DNA from: Streptomyces composti
GTDB lineage: Bacteria > Actinomycetota > Actinomycetes > Streptomycetales > Streptomycetaceae
Direction of reading: 5' to 3'
Length of the DNA: 64,000 nt
NCBI RefSeq assembly: GCF_012034205.1
Contig: NZ_JAATEM010000019.1
Coordinates: 62,001-126,000 of the forward strand
This document shows, one piece after another, positions 19,177 through 29,200 of the stretch; position 1 is the first letter of the stretch; the number at the start of each line of letters is the position of its first letter. Made by a program: the position numbers and the translations under genes. Under the pieces are notes generated by a model. That model made no database searches, was not told the origin of the DNA, and was given only the letters and a program-made list of their open reading frames with translations.

Positions 19177-19218
19177 TCAGCCGACGCGCTGTCCAAGTAC
19201 GAGAATTCGGGTGCGCAT
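19177..19218 (-). CDS. Branched-chain leader peptide of ilvB
   Basis: A 13-residue reading frame, MRTRILVLGQRVG, begins at ATG 19218 after a GGGAGGG ribosome site and stops with TGA at 19177-19179. It contains a compact run Ile-Leu-Val-Leu plus a later Val, the three amino acids made by this pathway. Stalling of the ribosome at these codons when branched-chain amino acids are short would change folding of the leader RNA and prevent the downstream terminator at 19102-19135 from forming. Attenuation of this type is known for ilvBNC in Corynebacterium glutamicum. It is read directly from the sequence; the mechanism is inferred. Confidence 0.88.
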   Translation of the reverse strand: MRTRILVLGQRVG

Positions 19219-19251
19219 GGCACTGACCCTCCCCCCGGCACACACCCGGTG

Positions 19252-22248
19252 TCAAGTGGGTGGGACGGGAGTCTCATTATGTGAACGGAGGGTCGTACCC
19301 GTCCTGAGCACCGCACTCACCCCCGCGGAGTACACGCCGGCATGGGCGCCGCCGGTGAGGGCGGGCTCGGCCGGCTCGTGCGGCACCGGGTAGTGGCCGG
19401 TGGTCAGCGCCCGGCGCAGCCGGTACTCGTCCAGCGGCCCGGAGAAGGCCATGCCCTGCCCGTGCGTGCAGCCCATCGCGCGCAGCGCGGCCACCTGCTC
19501 GGGCAGATCGAGACCGTCGGCCACCGACTGCAGCCCGAGGTCCCCGGCGATCCGCAGCAGCCCGCTGGTGATCTTGTGCAGCCGGGCGGACTCCACCACG
19601 CCGTCGACCAGTGAGCGGTCGAGCTTCAGTATGTCGACCGGGAGCCGTCTGAGGGCGGTGATCGTCGCGTACCCGCTGCCGAAGCCGTCCAGGGCGATCC
19701 GCACGCCGAGCCGCTTGAGGGCGTTCAGCCGGCGCTCCAGCTCGTCGAAGCAGACGCTCGGGTCGGTGTCGGCCAGCTCGATGATCAGCGAGCCGGGCGG
19801 CAGCCCATGGCGGGTCAGCAGCGCCTCGATCGAGCCGAGCGGCAGCGACCGGTCGATCAGCCGCCGTGCGCCGATCCGTACCGCCACGGGAACGGCCACC
19901 CCGGTGGTCTGGCGCTCCGCGGCCTGCTCCACCGCCTCCTGAAGCACCCAGCGCCCCAGCTCGGCGGTCTTCTCGGTGTCCTCGGAGACCCGCAGGAACT
20001 CCGCCGGGGTGAACAGCACGCCCTGGGAGGATCTCCAGCGCGCCTGGGCGCTCACCGAGGTGATCCGGCCGTCCTCCAGGCACACCACCGGCTGGTGCAG
20101 CAGGGCGAACTCGCCGTCGTGCAGCGCCGAGCGCAGCCGGGTGGCCAGCTCGGCCCTGCGCACCACGTCCTGCTGCATCTGCGGCCGGTACAGCTCCACC
20201 CGGCCCTTGCCCGCCGCCTTGGCCCGGTACATCGCCAGGTCGGCGTTGCGCAGCAGCTCCCCCGCGCCCAGGCCCGGTTCGGCGAAGGCGACACCGATGG
20301 AGGCGTTGACGCGGACATCGTTGCCGTCGATGACGTAGGGCTGGGAGAGCGTGGCTCTGAGGCGGTCCGCGAGCTCCAGGATGTGGCCCTCGCGGGCCTC
20401 CCGGTCGCGGGCGCCGTCACCGACGATCAGGGCCGCGAACTCGTCGCCGCCCAGCCGGGAGGCGGTGTCGCCCTTGCGGACGGCCTCCTTGAGTCTGCGG
20501 GCGGCCTGCACCAGCAGCTCGTCCCCGGCCTGGTGGCCGATGGTGTCGTTGACGGCCTTGAAACCGTCGAGGTCGATGAAGAGCACGGCCGTGCCTCTCA
20601 GGGCGGCACCCCGGTCGGAGGCGCGGCGGCCGGAGAGGGCCTGCTGGACGCGCTTGGTGAACAGCGCGCGGTTGGGCAGGTCGGTGAGCGGGTCGTGCTC
20701 GGCGTTGTGCTGCAGCTGCGCCTGGAGGCGCACCCGCTCGGTGACGTCCCGGCTGTTGAAGATCAGGCCGCCGTGATGACGGTTGACCGTCGACTCCACG
20801 TTGAGCCAGCCGCCGTCGCCGGAGCGGAAGCGGCACTCGATGCGGGTGGTCGGTTCGTCGGAGGGGCTGGCGGCGAGGAAGCGCCGCACCTCGTGCACCA
20901 CGCAGCCCAGGTCCTCGGGGTGGATCAGGCTGGCCAGTTCGCTGCCCACCAGCTCCTCGGCGGGCCGGCCGTACACCCCGGCGGCGGCCGGGGAGACGTA
21001 GCGCAGCACTCCGTTGGGCGCGGCGATCATGATGACGTCGCTGGAGCCCTGCACCAGGGAGCGGAAGTGGTTCTCCGCCTGGGCCAGTTCCTGGGTGAGC
21101 GTGATGTTGTCGAGCAGCATGATCCCCTGGCGCACCACGAGGGCGAGCACCACGGTGCCGCCGGTGAGCAGGACCACGCGGTCGACGCTGCGCCCGTTGA
21201 GGACGTTGTAGAGGATCCCCAGCGTGCACACGGCCGCGGCCAGGTAGGGCGTGAGGGCGGCCAGCGAGCCGGCGATGGGCCGTGCGGCCGAATAGCGCAG
21301 CTCGCCGGCGGGCGCGGGCGGCTGGGGGTGCGGCCCGCTGCGCTGCCCGGGCACGTGCTCGCGCACCACGCGGGTGTGCTGCTGCTCCTCGGCCCGGGCG
21401 CCGTCGCGGGGCGCCGTCCAGGGCGCGTACGCCAGCAGCAGCGAGCCCGCGAACCAGCCGGCGTCGAGCAGCTGCCCCGAGCGGTAGTCGTCGTGCAGCA
21501 GCGGCGAGGTGAACAGGGCGTCGCAGAGCACGGTGAGCGCCAGGGCGCCGATCGCGGTGTTGACCGCGGAGCGGTTCACCGCCGACCGTCTGAAGTGCAG
21601 CGCCAGCACCATGCTGATCAGGGCGATGTCGAGCAGCGGGTAGGCCAGCGAGAGCGCCGTGTGCGCCACGTCGGGCCCGCCCTCCTGGGCGGCCTGGGCG
21701 AGCGCCAGACTCCACGCCAGGGTGAGCAGCGAGCCGCCGATCAGCCAGGCGTCGAGGGCGAGGCAGACCCAGCCGGCCTTGGTGACGGGCCGCTTGGCGA
21801 GCACCAGCAGGCCCACGATGGCGGGCGGCGCGAAGCACAGGAAGAACAGGTCGGCGTAGCTGGGGCTGGGCACGGGCTCGCCCAGGACGACCTCGTACCA
21901 GCCCCAGACGAAGTTGCCCAGGGCCGCCATGGACGAGGAGACGCCGAACAGCAGCCAGGCGGGCCGGAACCGGGTGCGGCGGCCACGCGCGGAGACGAAG
22001 CAGGAGACCGCGGCGGCGGCCGCCGCGGCGCTCAGCCCGAAGTCCCCCATGACCAGTGCGAGTCGGGGCGAGCCCCAGCCACATGCGGCCCCGACGGCGT
22101 AGGCCGCGCAGATGAGGGCGAGGACGAGCTGCGGGACCAGGCCGCGCCGGGCCCCGTCACCGGGCGGGCGGGGCAGCAGCGCTCCCGGCGGGGAGTGCGG
22201 CCTGAACGCCGCGCCTTCGAGCGTGGGTGTGGGGGTCGGCGCGCTCAC
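19252..22248 (-). CDS. Membrane PAS-GGDEF-EAL protein with a degenerate EAL domain (CdgE-like)
   Basis: With the GTG at 22248 (GGGAGGAG site just upstream) the protein has 998 residues; an ATG at 22461 is possible but adds only low-complexity Pro/Arg/Ala sequence. About ten hydrophobic segments span roughly residues 37-379. A PAS domain follows at about 392-506 and a GGDEF domain with intact RLGGDEF near 600, so c-di-GMP synthesis is plausible. The C-terminal EAL domain is damaged: EAL reads SAQ, DDFG reads DGFG, and the AEGVE segment reads ADGLD, so phosphodiesterase activity is unlikely. Its position beside ilvB matches the gene I recall as cdgE in S. coelicolor, part of developmental c-di-GMP control. 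Its 3' end touches the ilvB leader. Confidence 0.88.
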   Translation of the reverse strand: MSAPTPTPTLEGAAFRPHSPPGALLPRPPGDGARRGLVPQLVLALICAAYAVGAACGWGSPRLALVMGDFGLSAAAAAAAVSCFVSARGRRTRFRPAWLLFGVSSSMAALGNFVWGWYEVVLGEPVPSPSYADLFFLCFAPPAIVGLLVLAKRPVTKAGWVCLALDAWLIGGSLLTLAWSLALAQAAQEGGPDVAHTALSLAYPLLDIALISMVLALHFRRSAVNRSAVNTAIGALALTVLCDALFTSPLLHDDYRSGQLLDAGWFAGSLLLAYAPWTAPRDGARAEEQQHTRVVREHVPGQRSGPHPQPPAPAGELRYSAARPIAGSLAALTPYLAAAVCTLGILYNVLNGRSVDRVVLLTGGTVVLALVVRQGIMLLDNITLTQELAQAENHFRSLVQGSSDVIMIAAPNGVLRYVSPAAAGVYGRPAEELVGSELASLIHPEDLGCVVHEVRRFLAASPSDEPTTRIECRFRSGDGGWLNVESTVNRHHGGLIFNSRDVTERVRLQAQLQHNAEHDPLTDLPNRALFTKRVQQALSGRRASDRGAALRGTAVLFIDLDGFKAVNDTIGHQAGDELLVQAARRLKEAVRKGDTASRLGGDEFAALIVGDGARDREAREGHILELADRLRATLSQPYVIDGNDVRVNASIGVAFAEPGLGAGELLRNADLAMYRAKAAGKGRVELYRPQMQQDVVRRAELATRLRSALHDGEFALLHQPVVCLEDGRITSVSAQARWRSSQGVLFTPAEFLRVSEDTEKTAELGRWVLQEAVEQAAERQTTGVAVPVAVRIGARRLIDRSLPLGSIEALLTRHGLPPGSLIIELADTDPSVCFDELERRLNALKRLGVRIALDGFGSGYATITALRRLPVDILKLDRSLVDGVVESARLHKITSGLLRIAGDLGLQSVADGLDLPEQVAALRAMGCTHGQGMAFSGPLDEYRLRRALTTGHYPVPHEPAEPALTGGAHAGVYSAGVSAVLRTGTTLRSHNETPVPPT

Positions 22249-22660
22249 CGGCTCCTCCCGGTCCGTGCTCCCGAACCCCGTGGAGCCCGGGGCACCGTGG
22301 CATGCCTCCTTCGGCCGCCCTGTCTGCGCGGCATCGGGTGGGGGCGGCGGTGCCGCCGGCCGGTCGGCCGTACGGGGCGGCCGGTGATCCGGCCGCGGCT
22401 GTGCGCGACCGCGCGCCAGGGCCTCCGCCGGCGGTTCCGCCGCGTCGGATCGCTCGTCCATAGGCCGTGCATCGCGCGTCGCCCCCCTCACATCTGCGTT
22501 GGTCGTCCCCCGCGCCGTTCCGTCAGTGGCGCAGCCCCTGTCCGGACGATACACCAGTCTGGTCACTCAGGGACATAGGTTCTCTACTCTGCGTGACGAT
22601 CAACAGATGTATGAGTACCCATCGCCGCCGGGAAAACACGGACAGTACGCGACAATCCGA
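22249..22660. other. Gap upstream of the GGDEF/EAL gene with a BldD-like box
   Basis: If translation starts at 22248, this 412-base stretch is non-coding; part of it (to 22461 or 22566) could instead code an N-terminal extension. The half nearest the dehydrogenase gene (about 22560-22660) is the least GC-rich and is the likely promoter area. TCACTCAGGGACA at 22563-22575 fits the remembered BldD consensus TNACNCNGNGTNA at all fixed positions but one. BldD is the c-di-GMP-bound developmental repressor of several cdg genes, so the match is suggestive only. Confidence 0.35.
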
Positions 22661-23614
22661 CTACGGTGTGTCCGCTCCCGTCACCAGGATCACGTTGCGC
22701 AGCTCGTCCCGGTTCAGAAAGCGGCGCAACTGGTCCGTCAGCAGCCGCTCGGCGCGCGGCAGGAAGGCGGAGGTGGGTCCGCCGACGTGCGGGGTGATGA
22801 GAACGCCCGGCGCCCGCCACAGGGGGTGCCCGGCGGGCAGCGGTTCGGGGTCGGTGACGTCCAGGGCGGCGGTGATCCGGCCGCTCTCCAGCTCTGTGAG
22901 CAGGGCCTTGGTGTCGACCACCCCGCCGCGGGCCACGTTCACCAGCAGGGCCCCGTCCTTCATCCGGGACAGGAAGCCGGCGTCCACCAGGTGCCGGGTG
23001 GACTCGGTCAGCGGCGTGGACAGCACCACGACATCCGCCTCGGGCAGCAGCGAGGGCAGTTCGGTGAGCGGGTGCACCGGACCGCGCTCCGTGGTGCGCG
23101 CGGAGCGCGCGACGCGTGCCACCCGCGCGAGCTCGAACGGAGCGAGCCGGTCCTCGATGGCCGCGCCGATCGACCCGTAGCCCACGATGAGCACCGTCCT
23201 GTCGGCGAGCGCGGGCCGGAATCCGCCGAGCCACTCTCCTCGCTCCTGGGCGCGCACGAAGTCCGGGATGCCGCGCAGCGAGGCCAGGATCAGCGCGACG
23301 GTCAGCTCGGCGGTGCTGGCCTCGTGCACGCCGCGGGCGTTGCACAGCCGCACTCCGGGCGGCAGGTGCCTCAGCCCCGGCTCCACGTGGTCGATGCCGG
23401 CGGAGAGCGTCTGCACCACCCGCACCGAGGTCATGTGCGGCAGCGGGCGGGTGCCGATGCCGCTGGGCTTCATGTACGGCACGACGTAGAAGACGCAGTC
23501 GGCGGGGTCGGCGGGGAACTCCTCGCCGCCGTCCCAGAATCGGTAGCGCGGCCCCTCGGGAAGATCCTCGATCTCCTCCGGCGGGATCGGGAGCCAGACG
23601 TCGGTTGCAGTCAT
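22661..23614 (-). CDS. D-isomer-specific 2-hydroxyacid dehydrogenase family protein
   Basis: This 317-residue NAD(P)-dependent oxidoreductase has the usual two-domain fold. The Rossmann loop reads LIVGYGSIGAAIEDRL near residue 145. The catalytic set is Arg in NVARGGVV, Glu in DVTDPEPLP and His in ITPHVGGPTS. It starts MTATDVWLPIPPEEIEDLP at ATG 23614. The substrate is not predictable; relatives reduce glyoxylate, hydroxypyruvate or other 2-oxo acids. It is divergent from the aldo/keto reductase gene with 74 bases between. Confidence 0.85.
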   Translation of the reverse strand: MTATDVWLPIPPEEIEDLPEGPRYRFWDGGEEFPADPADCVFYVVPYMKPSGIGTRPLPHMTSVRVVQTLSAGIDHVEPGLRHLPPGVRLCNARGVHEASTAELTVALILASLRGIPDFVRAQERGEWLGGFRPALADRTVLIVGYGSIGAAIEDRLAPFELARVARVARSARTTERGPVHPLTELPSLLPEADVVVLSTPLTESTRHLVDAGFLSRMKDGALLVNVARGGVVDTKALLTELESGRITAALDVTDPEPLPAGHPLWRAPGVLITPHVGGPTSAFLPRAERLLTDQLRRFLNRDELRNVILVTGADTP

Positions 23615-23688
23615 GGCCCGAGGCTATGTCAGAGGCCTCGGAGGCCAGAGGTTAGGTTGGGGGGCCGGAGAGGGAGGGTCACGAGCAG

Positions 23689-24687
23689 GTGGAGCGCAGG
23701 ACGATCGGCGCGGCGGCGCTCACGGTGGGGGCCGTCGGACTCGGGTGCATGCCGATGAGCTGGGCCTACAGCACGTCACAGCAGCGGGGCGAGGAGTCGC
23801 TCAGGGCGGTGCACCGGGCGCTCGACCTCGGCTCGACGCTGCTGGACACCGCCGACATGTACGGGCCGTTCACCAACGAGCTGCTCCTCGGGCGGGTGTT
23901 GAAGGAGCGGCGCGCCGAGGCGTTCGTGTCGACGAAGGTCGGGCTGCTCGTGGGCGACCAGCACATCGTGGCCAACGGCCGCCCCGGCTATGTGAAGCGG
24001 GCCTGCGACGCCTCGCTGCGCCGGCTGCAGACGGACGTCATCGACCTCTACCAGCTGCACCGGGAGGACCCCGAGGTGCCGGTGGAGGAGACCTGGGGCG
24101 CGATGGCCGAACTGGTGCAGGCCGGCAAGGTACGGGCCCTCGGCCTGTGCGCGATGGGCGCGCGCTCCGCCCGGCGCCCCGGTACCCGCCTGTACGACGC
24201 GACCATCCGCCAGCTGGAGCGGGTGCAGCAGGTGTTCCCGGTGAGCGCGGTGCAGGCCGAGCTGTCGGTGTGGTCGCCGGAGGCGCTGCGCACGCTGCTG
24301 CCGTGGTGCGAGGCGCGCGGCATCGGTTTCCTCGCGGCGATGCCGCTGGGCAACGGCTTCCTGACCGGCACGCTCACCCCCGGCGAGGGCTTCGAACCGG
24401 ACGACCTGCGCGCCCGGCACCCCCGCTTCACCGCCGAGATGATGGCCGCCAACCAGCCGATCGTGGCCGGCCTGCGCCGGGTCGCCCGCCGCCACGGCGA
24501 AGCGGTCACCCCGGCCCAGGTCGCCCTCGCCTGGCTCCTCGCCCAGAGCCCCCGGGTCATCCCGGTCCCCGGCACCAAGCGCGCCCGCTGGGTCGAGGAG
24601 AACGCGCGAGCAGCCGACCTGAAGCTGACCCGGGAGGACTTCGCGGAGATCGCGGCGCTGCCGCCGGCGCAGGGGTCCTGGGACTGA
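23689..24687 (+). CDS. Aldo/keto reductase
   Basis: This 332-residue NADPH-dependent (beta/alpha)8 oxidoreductase starts at GTG 23689 after a GGGAGG-like site. The catalytic tetrad can be traced: Asp in DTADMYG (about residue 50), Tyr in the same segment, Lys in VSTKVG and His in DLYQLHRED. The NADPH-binding C-terminal part reads IPVPGTKRARWVEENARA. It belongs to the YajO/AKR13-like group that acts on aldehydes and ketones; the natural substrate is unknown. Next gene on the same strand follows 95 bases later. Confidence 0.88.
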   Translation: MERRTIGAAALTVGAVGLGCMPMSWAYSTSQQRGEESLRAVHRALDLGSTLLDTADMYGPFTNELLLGRVLKERRAEAFVSTKVGLLVGDQHIVANGRPGYVKRACDASLRRLQTDVIDLYQLHREDPEVPVEETWGAMAELVQAGKVRALGLCAMGARSARRPGTRLYDATIRQLERVQQVFPVSAVQAELSVWSPEALRTLLPWCEARGIGFLAAMPLGNGFLTGTLTPGEGFEPDDLRARHPRFTAEMMAANQPIVAGLRRVARRHGEAVTPAQVALAWLLAQSPRVIPVPGTKRARWVEENARAADLKLTREDFAEIAALPPAQGSWD

Positions 24688-24782
24688 CCGGCACGTCCGG
24701 TTCGGGAATCCGGGGAACGGGAACCTGGGAGGCGCGGGCGGTGTATGACAAGTGGAACCTGCCGCGTCGAAGGGACAAGATC

Positions 24783-25946
24783 GTGCAACGTCGAGCCGTG
24801 ACGGCCGTACTGGCCGCCGCCGCGCTCCTGCTGACGGCCGGCTGCTCCTCCGATGACGGAGGATCGCCGGGCGGGGACGGCAGCGCCTCCGCCAGCCGTA
24901 CCAGCGGGCAGGCCTCGCCCCCCGAGCGCTCCGGGGAGCGGACGCCGCCCGCGAAGGGGTCCGTGAAGGTGCTGCGCACCGTCGCCACGGGTCTGAAGAC
25001 ACCGTGGGGTCTCGCCGCGCTGCCGGACGGGGACCTGCTGGTCTCCTCCCGCGACGAGGCGACGATCACGCGGGTGGACGGGAAGACGGGCAGGAAGACG
25101 GAGCTGGGCGAGGTGCCCGGGGTGTCCCCCGCCGGGGAGGGCGGCCTGCTGGGCATCGCGCTCTCCCCCGACTACGCCTCGGACCACATGATCTACGCCT
25201 ACTTCACGTCCGCCTCGGACAACCGCATCGTCCGCATGATCTACGACGAGAAGAAGCCCTCCGGCGAACAACTGGGCGCCCCGGACACGGTCCTGCGCGG
25301 CATACCCAAGGGGGTCATCCACAACGGCGGCCGGATCGCCTTCGGCCCGGACCGGATGCTGTACGCGGGTACGGGCGAGAGCGGTGACACGGGCCTGTCC
25401 CAGGACAAGAAGTCGCTCGGCGGCAAGATCCTGCGGATCACCCCGGAGGGCGAGCCCGCCCCGGGCAACCCGTTCCCCGACTCCCCGGTGTACTCCTACG
25501 GCCACCGCAATGTGCAGGGTCTCGCCTGGGACGCCGAGCAGCGCCTGTTCGCCTCGGAGTTCGGCCAGAACACCTGGGACGAGCTGAACGCGATCAAGCC
25601 GGGCGACAACTACGGCTGGCCAAAGGCGGAGGGCCGCTCCGAGGAGGACGGCTTCCACGACCCGCTGGAGCAGTGGTCCACCGACGAGGCCTCCCCCAGC
25701 GGCATCGCCTACGCCGAGGGCTCGATATGGATGGCGGGACTGCGCGGCCAGCGGCTGTGGCGGATCCCGCTGAAGGGCACGGAGACGTCCGCGGAGCCCC
25801 AGGCGTTCTTCGAGGGCGAGTACGGACGGCTGCGCACGGTGCTCCCGGCCGGGGACAGCAAGCTCTGGCTGGTCACCAGCAACACCGACGGCCGCGTCGA
25901 GCCCGAGGACGGCGACGACCGGATCCTGGAACTGGAGGTGAGCTGA
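24783..25946 (+). CDS. Lipoprotein glucose/sorbosone dehydrogenase-like beta-propeller
   Basis: This 387-residue secreted lipoprotein begins at GTG 24783 (GAAGGGA site). A short n-region with two Arg and a hydrophobic stretch leads to the lipobox LTAGC (Cys at about residue 22). A Ser/Gly/Pro linker follows, then the PQQ-type sugar dehydrogenase propeller: TPWGLAALPDGDLLVSSR, GEGGLLGIALSP, YSYGHRNVQGLAWD and NYGWP, the last two being the most conserved family segments. It probably oxidises an aldose on the outer face of the membrane, with PQQ as cofactor if supplied. No PQQ synthesis genes are nearby. Confidence 0.85.
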   Translation: MQRRAVTAVLAAAALLLTAGCSSDDGGSPGGDGSASASRTSGQASPPERSGERTPPAKGSVKVLRTVATGLKTPWGLAALPDGDLLVSSRDEATITRVDGKTGRKTELGEVPGVSPAGEGGLLGIALSPDYASDHMIYAYFTSASDNRIVRMIYDEKKPSGEQLGAPDTVLRGIPKGVIHNGGRIAFGPDRMLYAGTGESGDTGLSQDKKSLGGKILRITPEGEPAPGNPFPDSPVYSYGHRNVQGLAWDAEQRLFASEFGQNTWDELNAIKPGDNYGWPKAEGRSEEDGFHDPLEQWSTDEASPSGIAYAEGSIWMAGLRGQRLWRIPLKGTETSAEPQAFFEGEYGRLRTVLPAGDSKLWLVTSNTDGRVEPEDGDDRILELEVS

Positions 25947-26030
25947 GCCGGGCGGCGGGCAGACGGCCAGGGCGCCGGCAGCGGGCAGTGGGGAGCAGGC
26001 AGGCCGCAGGGGGTGGCGTGGCGGGTGCCG

Positions 26031-26222
26031 TCACTGGCCGGTGTCCGGCTCGGTGGCCTCCTTGGACGGCGGGCGCACCACGACCTTCCCGGAGGCGAGG
26101 TCTATGGGTCCCCGCCCGGGGTCGGAGTCGCCGGCGTCCTCCCGCGTCAGTTCCAGACGTCTGCGCTCGTCGCGGGTGTGCTTGCGGCCCGGTGCGAAGA
26201 GTTCCTCGAAGACGTTGAACAT
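26031..26222 (-). CDS. Small DUF6191-type protein
   Basis: This 63-residue hydrophilic protein starts MFNVFEELFAPGRKHTRDE at ATG 26222 with a GGGGAG ribosome site. It has the conserved middle PGRGPIDLASGKVVVR that I associate with the Streptomyces DUF6191 group. There is no signal peptide, membrane segment or known catalytic motif. It lies 55 bases downstream of the large LuxR regulator on the same strand and may be co-transcribed with it. Function unknown. Confidence 0.8.
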   Translation of the reverse strand: MFNVFEELFAPGRKHTRDERRRLELTREDAGDSDPGRGPIDLASGKVVVRPPSKEATEPDTGQ

Positions 26223-26277
26223 CGCTCCCCTTCCAGGGCCGTGGCGGACGTGCGGGGCGGGCGGACGGACACGTCCA

Positions 26278-29200
26278 TCATCCCGCCACGGCGCGGTCAC
26301 CGGTATCCGTGGGGAAGAGACCGAGCCGGTGGGCGACCGCGGCCGCCTCGCCGCGGCCGGAGACGCCCAGCTTGGCGAGGATGTTGGAGACGTGCACGCT
26401 GGCCGTCTTCGGGGAGATGAACAGCTCCTCGGCGATCCGGCGGTTGGTGTGGCCGGCGGCGACCAGGCGCAGCACATCGCGTTCCCGGCTGGTGAGGCCC
26501 AGGGCGTCGGCCGGGTCGCCGGTCTCGGCCGGGGCCGGTTCCCGGGACGGGGCCGGTCCGAGGGCGAGGCGGGCGCGCTGGGCCAGCACGGAGGCGGCCC
26601 GGGCCAGCGGGCGGGCGCCCAGGTGGTCGGCGACGGCCTGGACCAGCCGCAGCAGCTCCCTGGCGCGGGTTCGCTCGTCCTCGCCGGCCCCGGCGGCGAG
26701 GAGGGCCTCGGCCAGCCGGAGGCGGACGCGGGCCAGATCGTAGGGCCGGGCGAGCGGCTCCACGGCGGTGACGGCGGCGCTCCACTCGTCGGGGGCGGCG
26801 ATGCCCTCGGCGCGCTTGAGCTCGGCGCGCAGCCAGATGTCGTGGGCCTGCCACACGGGCGCGCCGGTGGCGAGGTTCTTGGCGGCCCCGCGGATCCGGT
26901 CGAGGATCCCGGGGCGGCCGGGTTCGGCGGCCGGGTCGCCGAGTGCGTCGGCCTCGGCGGTGGCGCCGGCCAGCAGCAGGGGCCAGCCGTAGCGCTGGGT
27001 GCCGGGCGGAAGCCCGGCGTCGAGGGAGGTGAGCAGTTCGGCGCGGGCGTCGTCCAGGCGGCCCTCGGCGGCGGCGATGCTGAGGGCGACCAGCGCCATC
27101 GGCAGCGCGAATTGCGGCATGACGTCGTGGGTGCCGAAGTGGGCGCGGGCGGCCGCGAGTTGCCGGGAGGCGGTGGCCAGATCGCCGCGGTCGCAGGCGA
27201 GATGGGCCAGGCGCAGCGCGGCACCGGCGCGCGGGCGGGCGCTCGGCTCCCGGCGCTGGGCGGCGGTGGCGGCCTCGGCCGCCTCGTCCCAGCGGCCCAG
27301 GGAGTGCAGGCTCTCGGCGAGGTTGCCCCACACCCAGGCCTCGGAGTCCAGCAGGCCGAGCCGGCGGGTGACCCTGGTTCCCTCCTGCAGCAGCCGCAGC
27401 GCCTCCTCGGAGCGTCCGACGCCTTCGAGGCCGGACGGCAGGTTCACATAGCTGCGGCACAGCACGGTGTCCACGCCCAGCTCGGCCGCCTGCCGCTGCA
27501 CCTCGTACATCATGGCCAGCCCGCTCTCGACGTCCCCGGCGTCGACGGTGAGGCCGCCGAGGGTGAGGCGGGCGTTGAGCTCGATGTCGTGGGCGCCGAC
27601 CATGCGGGCGTACTCGACGGCGCGTTCGGCGGCGGCCATGGCCTCGGGGCCGGGCTGGTGGAGCATGGACCAGTTGGCGGCGGAGGCGAGCACCTCGGCG
27701 TGCACCTCGGACGGCGGCAGGCCGCGCACCAGTTCCTGCGCGGTGCCCAGTTCCGTCCAGCCGTCGCCGCGGGCCAGGGACTGGCTGAGCCGGGAGCGCT
27801 GGACCCAGAACCAGGCGGCGCGCAGCGGGTCGGGCTCCTCCTCCAGGATGCGCAGCGCCCGCTTGGTGATCTTCAGTGAGCGTTCGCGTTCGCCGCAGAG
27901 CCGGCCGGCCACGGCGGCCTCGGCGAGGAGGTCGAGGTGGCGCAGGGTGGCCGTCTCGGGGTCACAGCCGCAGTAGGCCTCGGTGTAGTCGGCGGTGCGC
28001 AGGCTTGCGCGTATCTCCTCGGGGACGGACTCCCACAGCTCCATGGCGCGCTCCAGGAGCCGGAGCTGCTCGGCGTAGGCGTGCCGGCGGCGGGCCTCCG
28101 CCGAGGCGTCGAGCACGGCGGGCAGCGCCTTGGCGGCGTCGTGGGCGTGGTACCAGTAGCTGGCCAGCCGGGTCACCCGCTCGTCTGCGGGCACCAGGGT
28201 GGGGTCGGCCTCCAGGGCCTCGGCGAAGCCGCGGTTGAGGCGGGAGCGTTCGCCGGGCAGCAGGTCGTCGCTGACGGCCTCGCGCACCAGGGAGTGGCGG
28301 AAGCGGTAGCCCTCGCGGTCGGGTGCGGGGGTGAGGATGCTGGCGTTGACGGCGGCCCGCAGGGCGTCGAGGAGGTCGTCCTCGGCGAGGCCGGCGACGG
28401 CGGCGAGCAGCCGGTGCTCGACGGTGGAGCCGCCCTCGGCGACGATCCGGGCGACTCGCTGGGCGTTCTCGGGGAGGCTCTCGACCCGGACCAGGAGCAG
28501 ATCGCGCAGCGAGTCGGTGAGTCCGGTGCGGCAGCCCTCGTGGGCGGCGACGGCGAGTTCCTCCACGAAGAAGGCGTTGCCGTCGGAGCGTTCGAAGATC
28601 TCGTCGACGTGGCCGGGGTCGGGCTCCCGCGCGAGGATGCCGGCCATCTGGCGGCCGACCTCCTCGCGGTTGAAGCGGCCGAGTTCGATCCTGCGGACGC
28701 TGCGCAGCCGGTCGAGTTCGGCGAGCAGGGGGCGCAGCGGGTGGCGGCGGTGGATGTCGTCGGAGCGGTAGGTGGCGAGGACGACGAGGCGGCCGCTGCG
28801 CAGGGTGCGGAAGAGGTAGGCCAGCAGATGGCGGGTGGAGGCGTCGGCCCAGTGCAGGTCCTCCAGCACGAGGACGACGGTGTGCTCGGCGGCGACGCGT
28901 TCGAGGAGGCGGGCGGTGAGCTCGAAGAGACGGGCCATGCCCTGTTCGTCCCGGCGGGCCTCGCGGGCGGTGGTACCGAGCTCGGGGAGCAGCCGGGCCA
29001 GCTCCTCCTCCTGCCCGGCCGCCGCGGCGGCGAGCTGCTCGGGCAGCTCCCGGCGCAGCTGGCGCAGCGCGGTGGAGAACGGCGCGAACGGCAGACCGTC
29101 GGCGCCTATCTCGACGCAGCCGCCGAGCGCCACGACGGCGCCGCGGCGCCGCGCGGCCGCGGCGAACTCCTCGACGAGCCGGGTCTTGCCGACCCCCGCC

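Noticed and set aside
17156..19393. 745-residue open frame antisense to ilvB
   Set aside because: It is a shadow of a real, fully recognisable gene; the protein is Asp/Gly/Val-rich with no domain.
19807..22578. 923-residue open frame antisense to the GGDEF/EAL gene
   Set aside because: The opposite strand encodes recognisable PAS, GGDEF and EAL domains; the antisense translation is His/Gln/Arg/Gly low-complexity.
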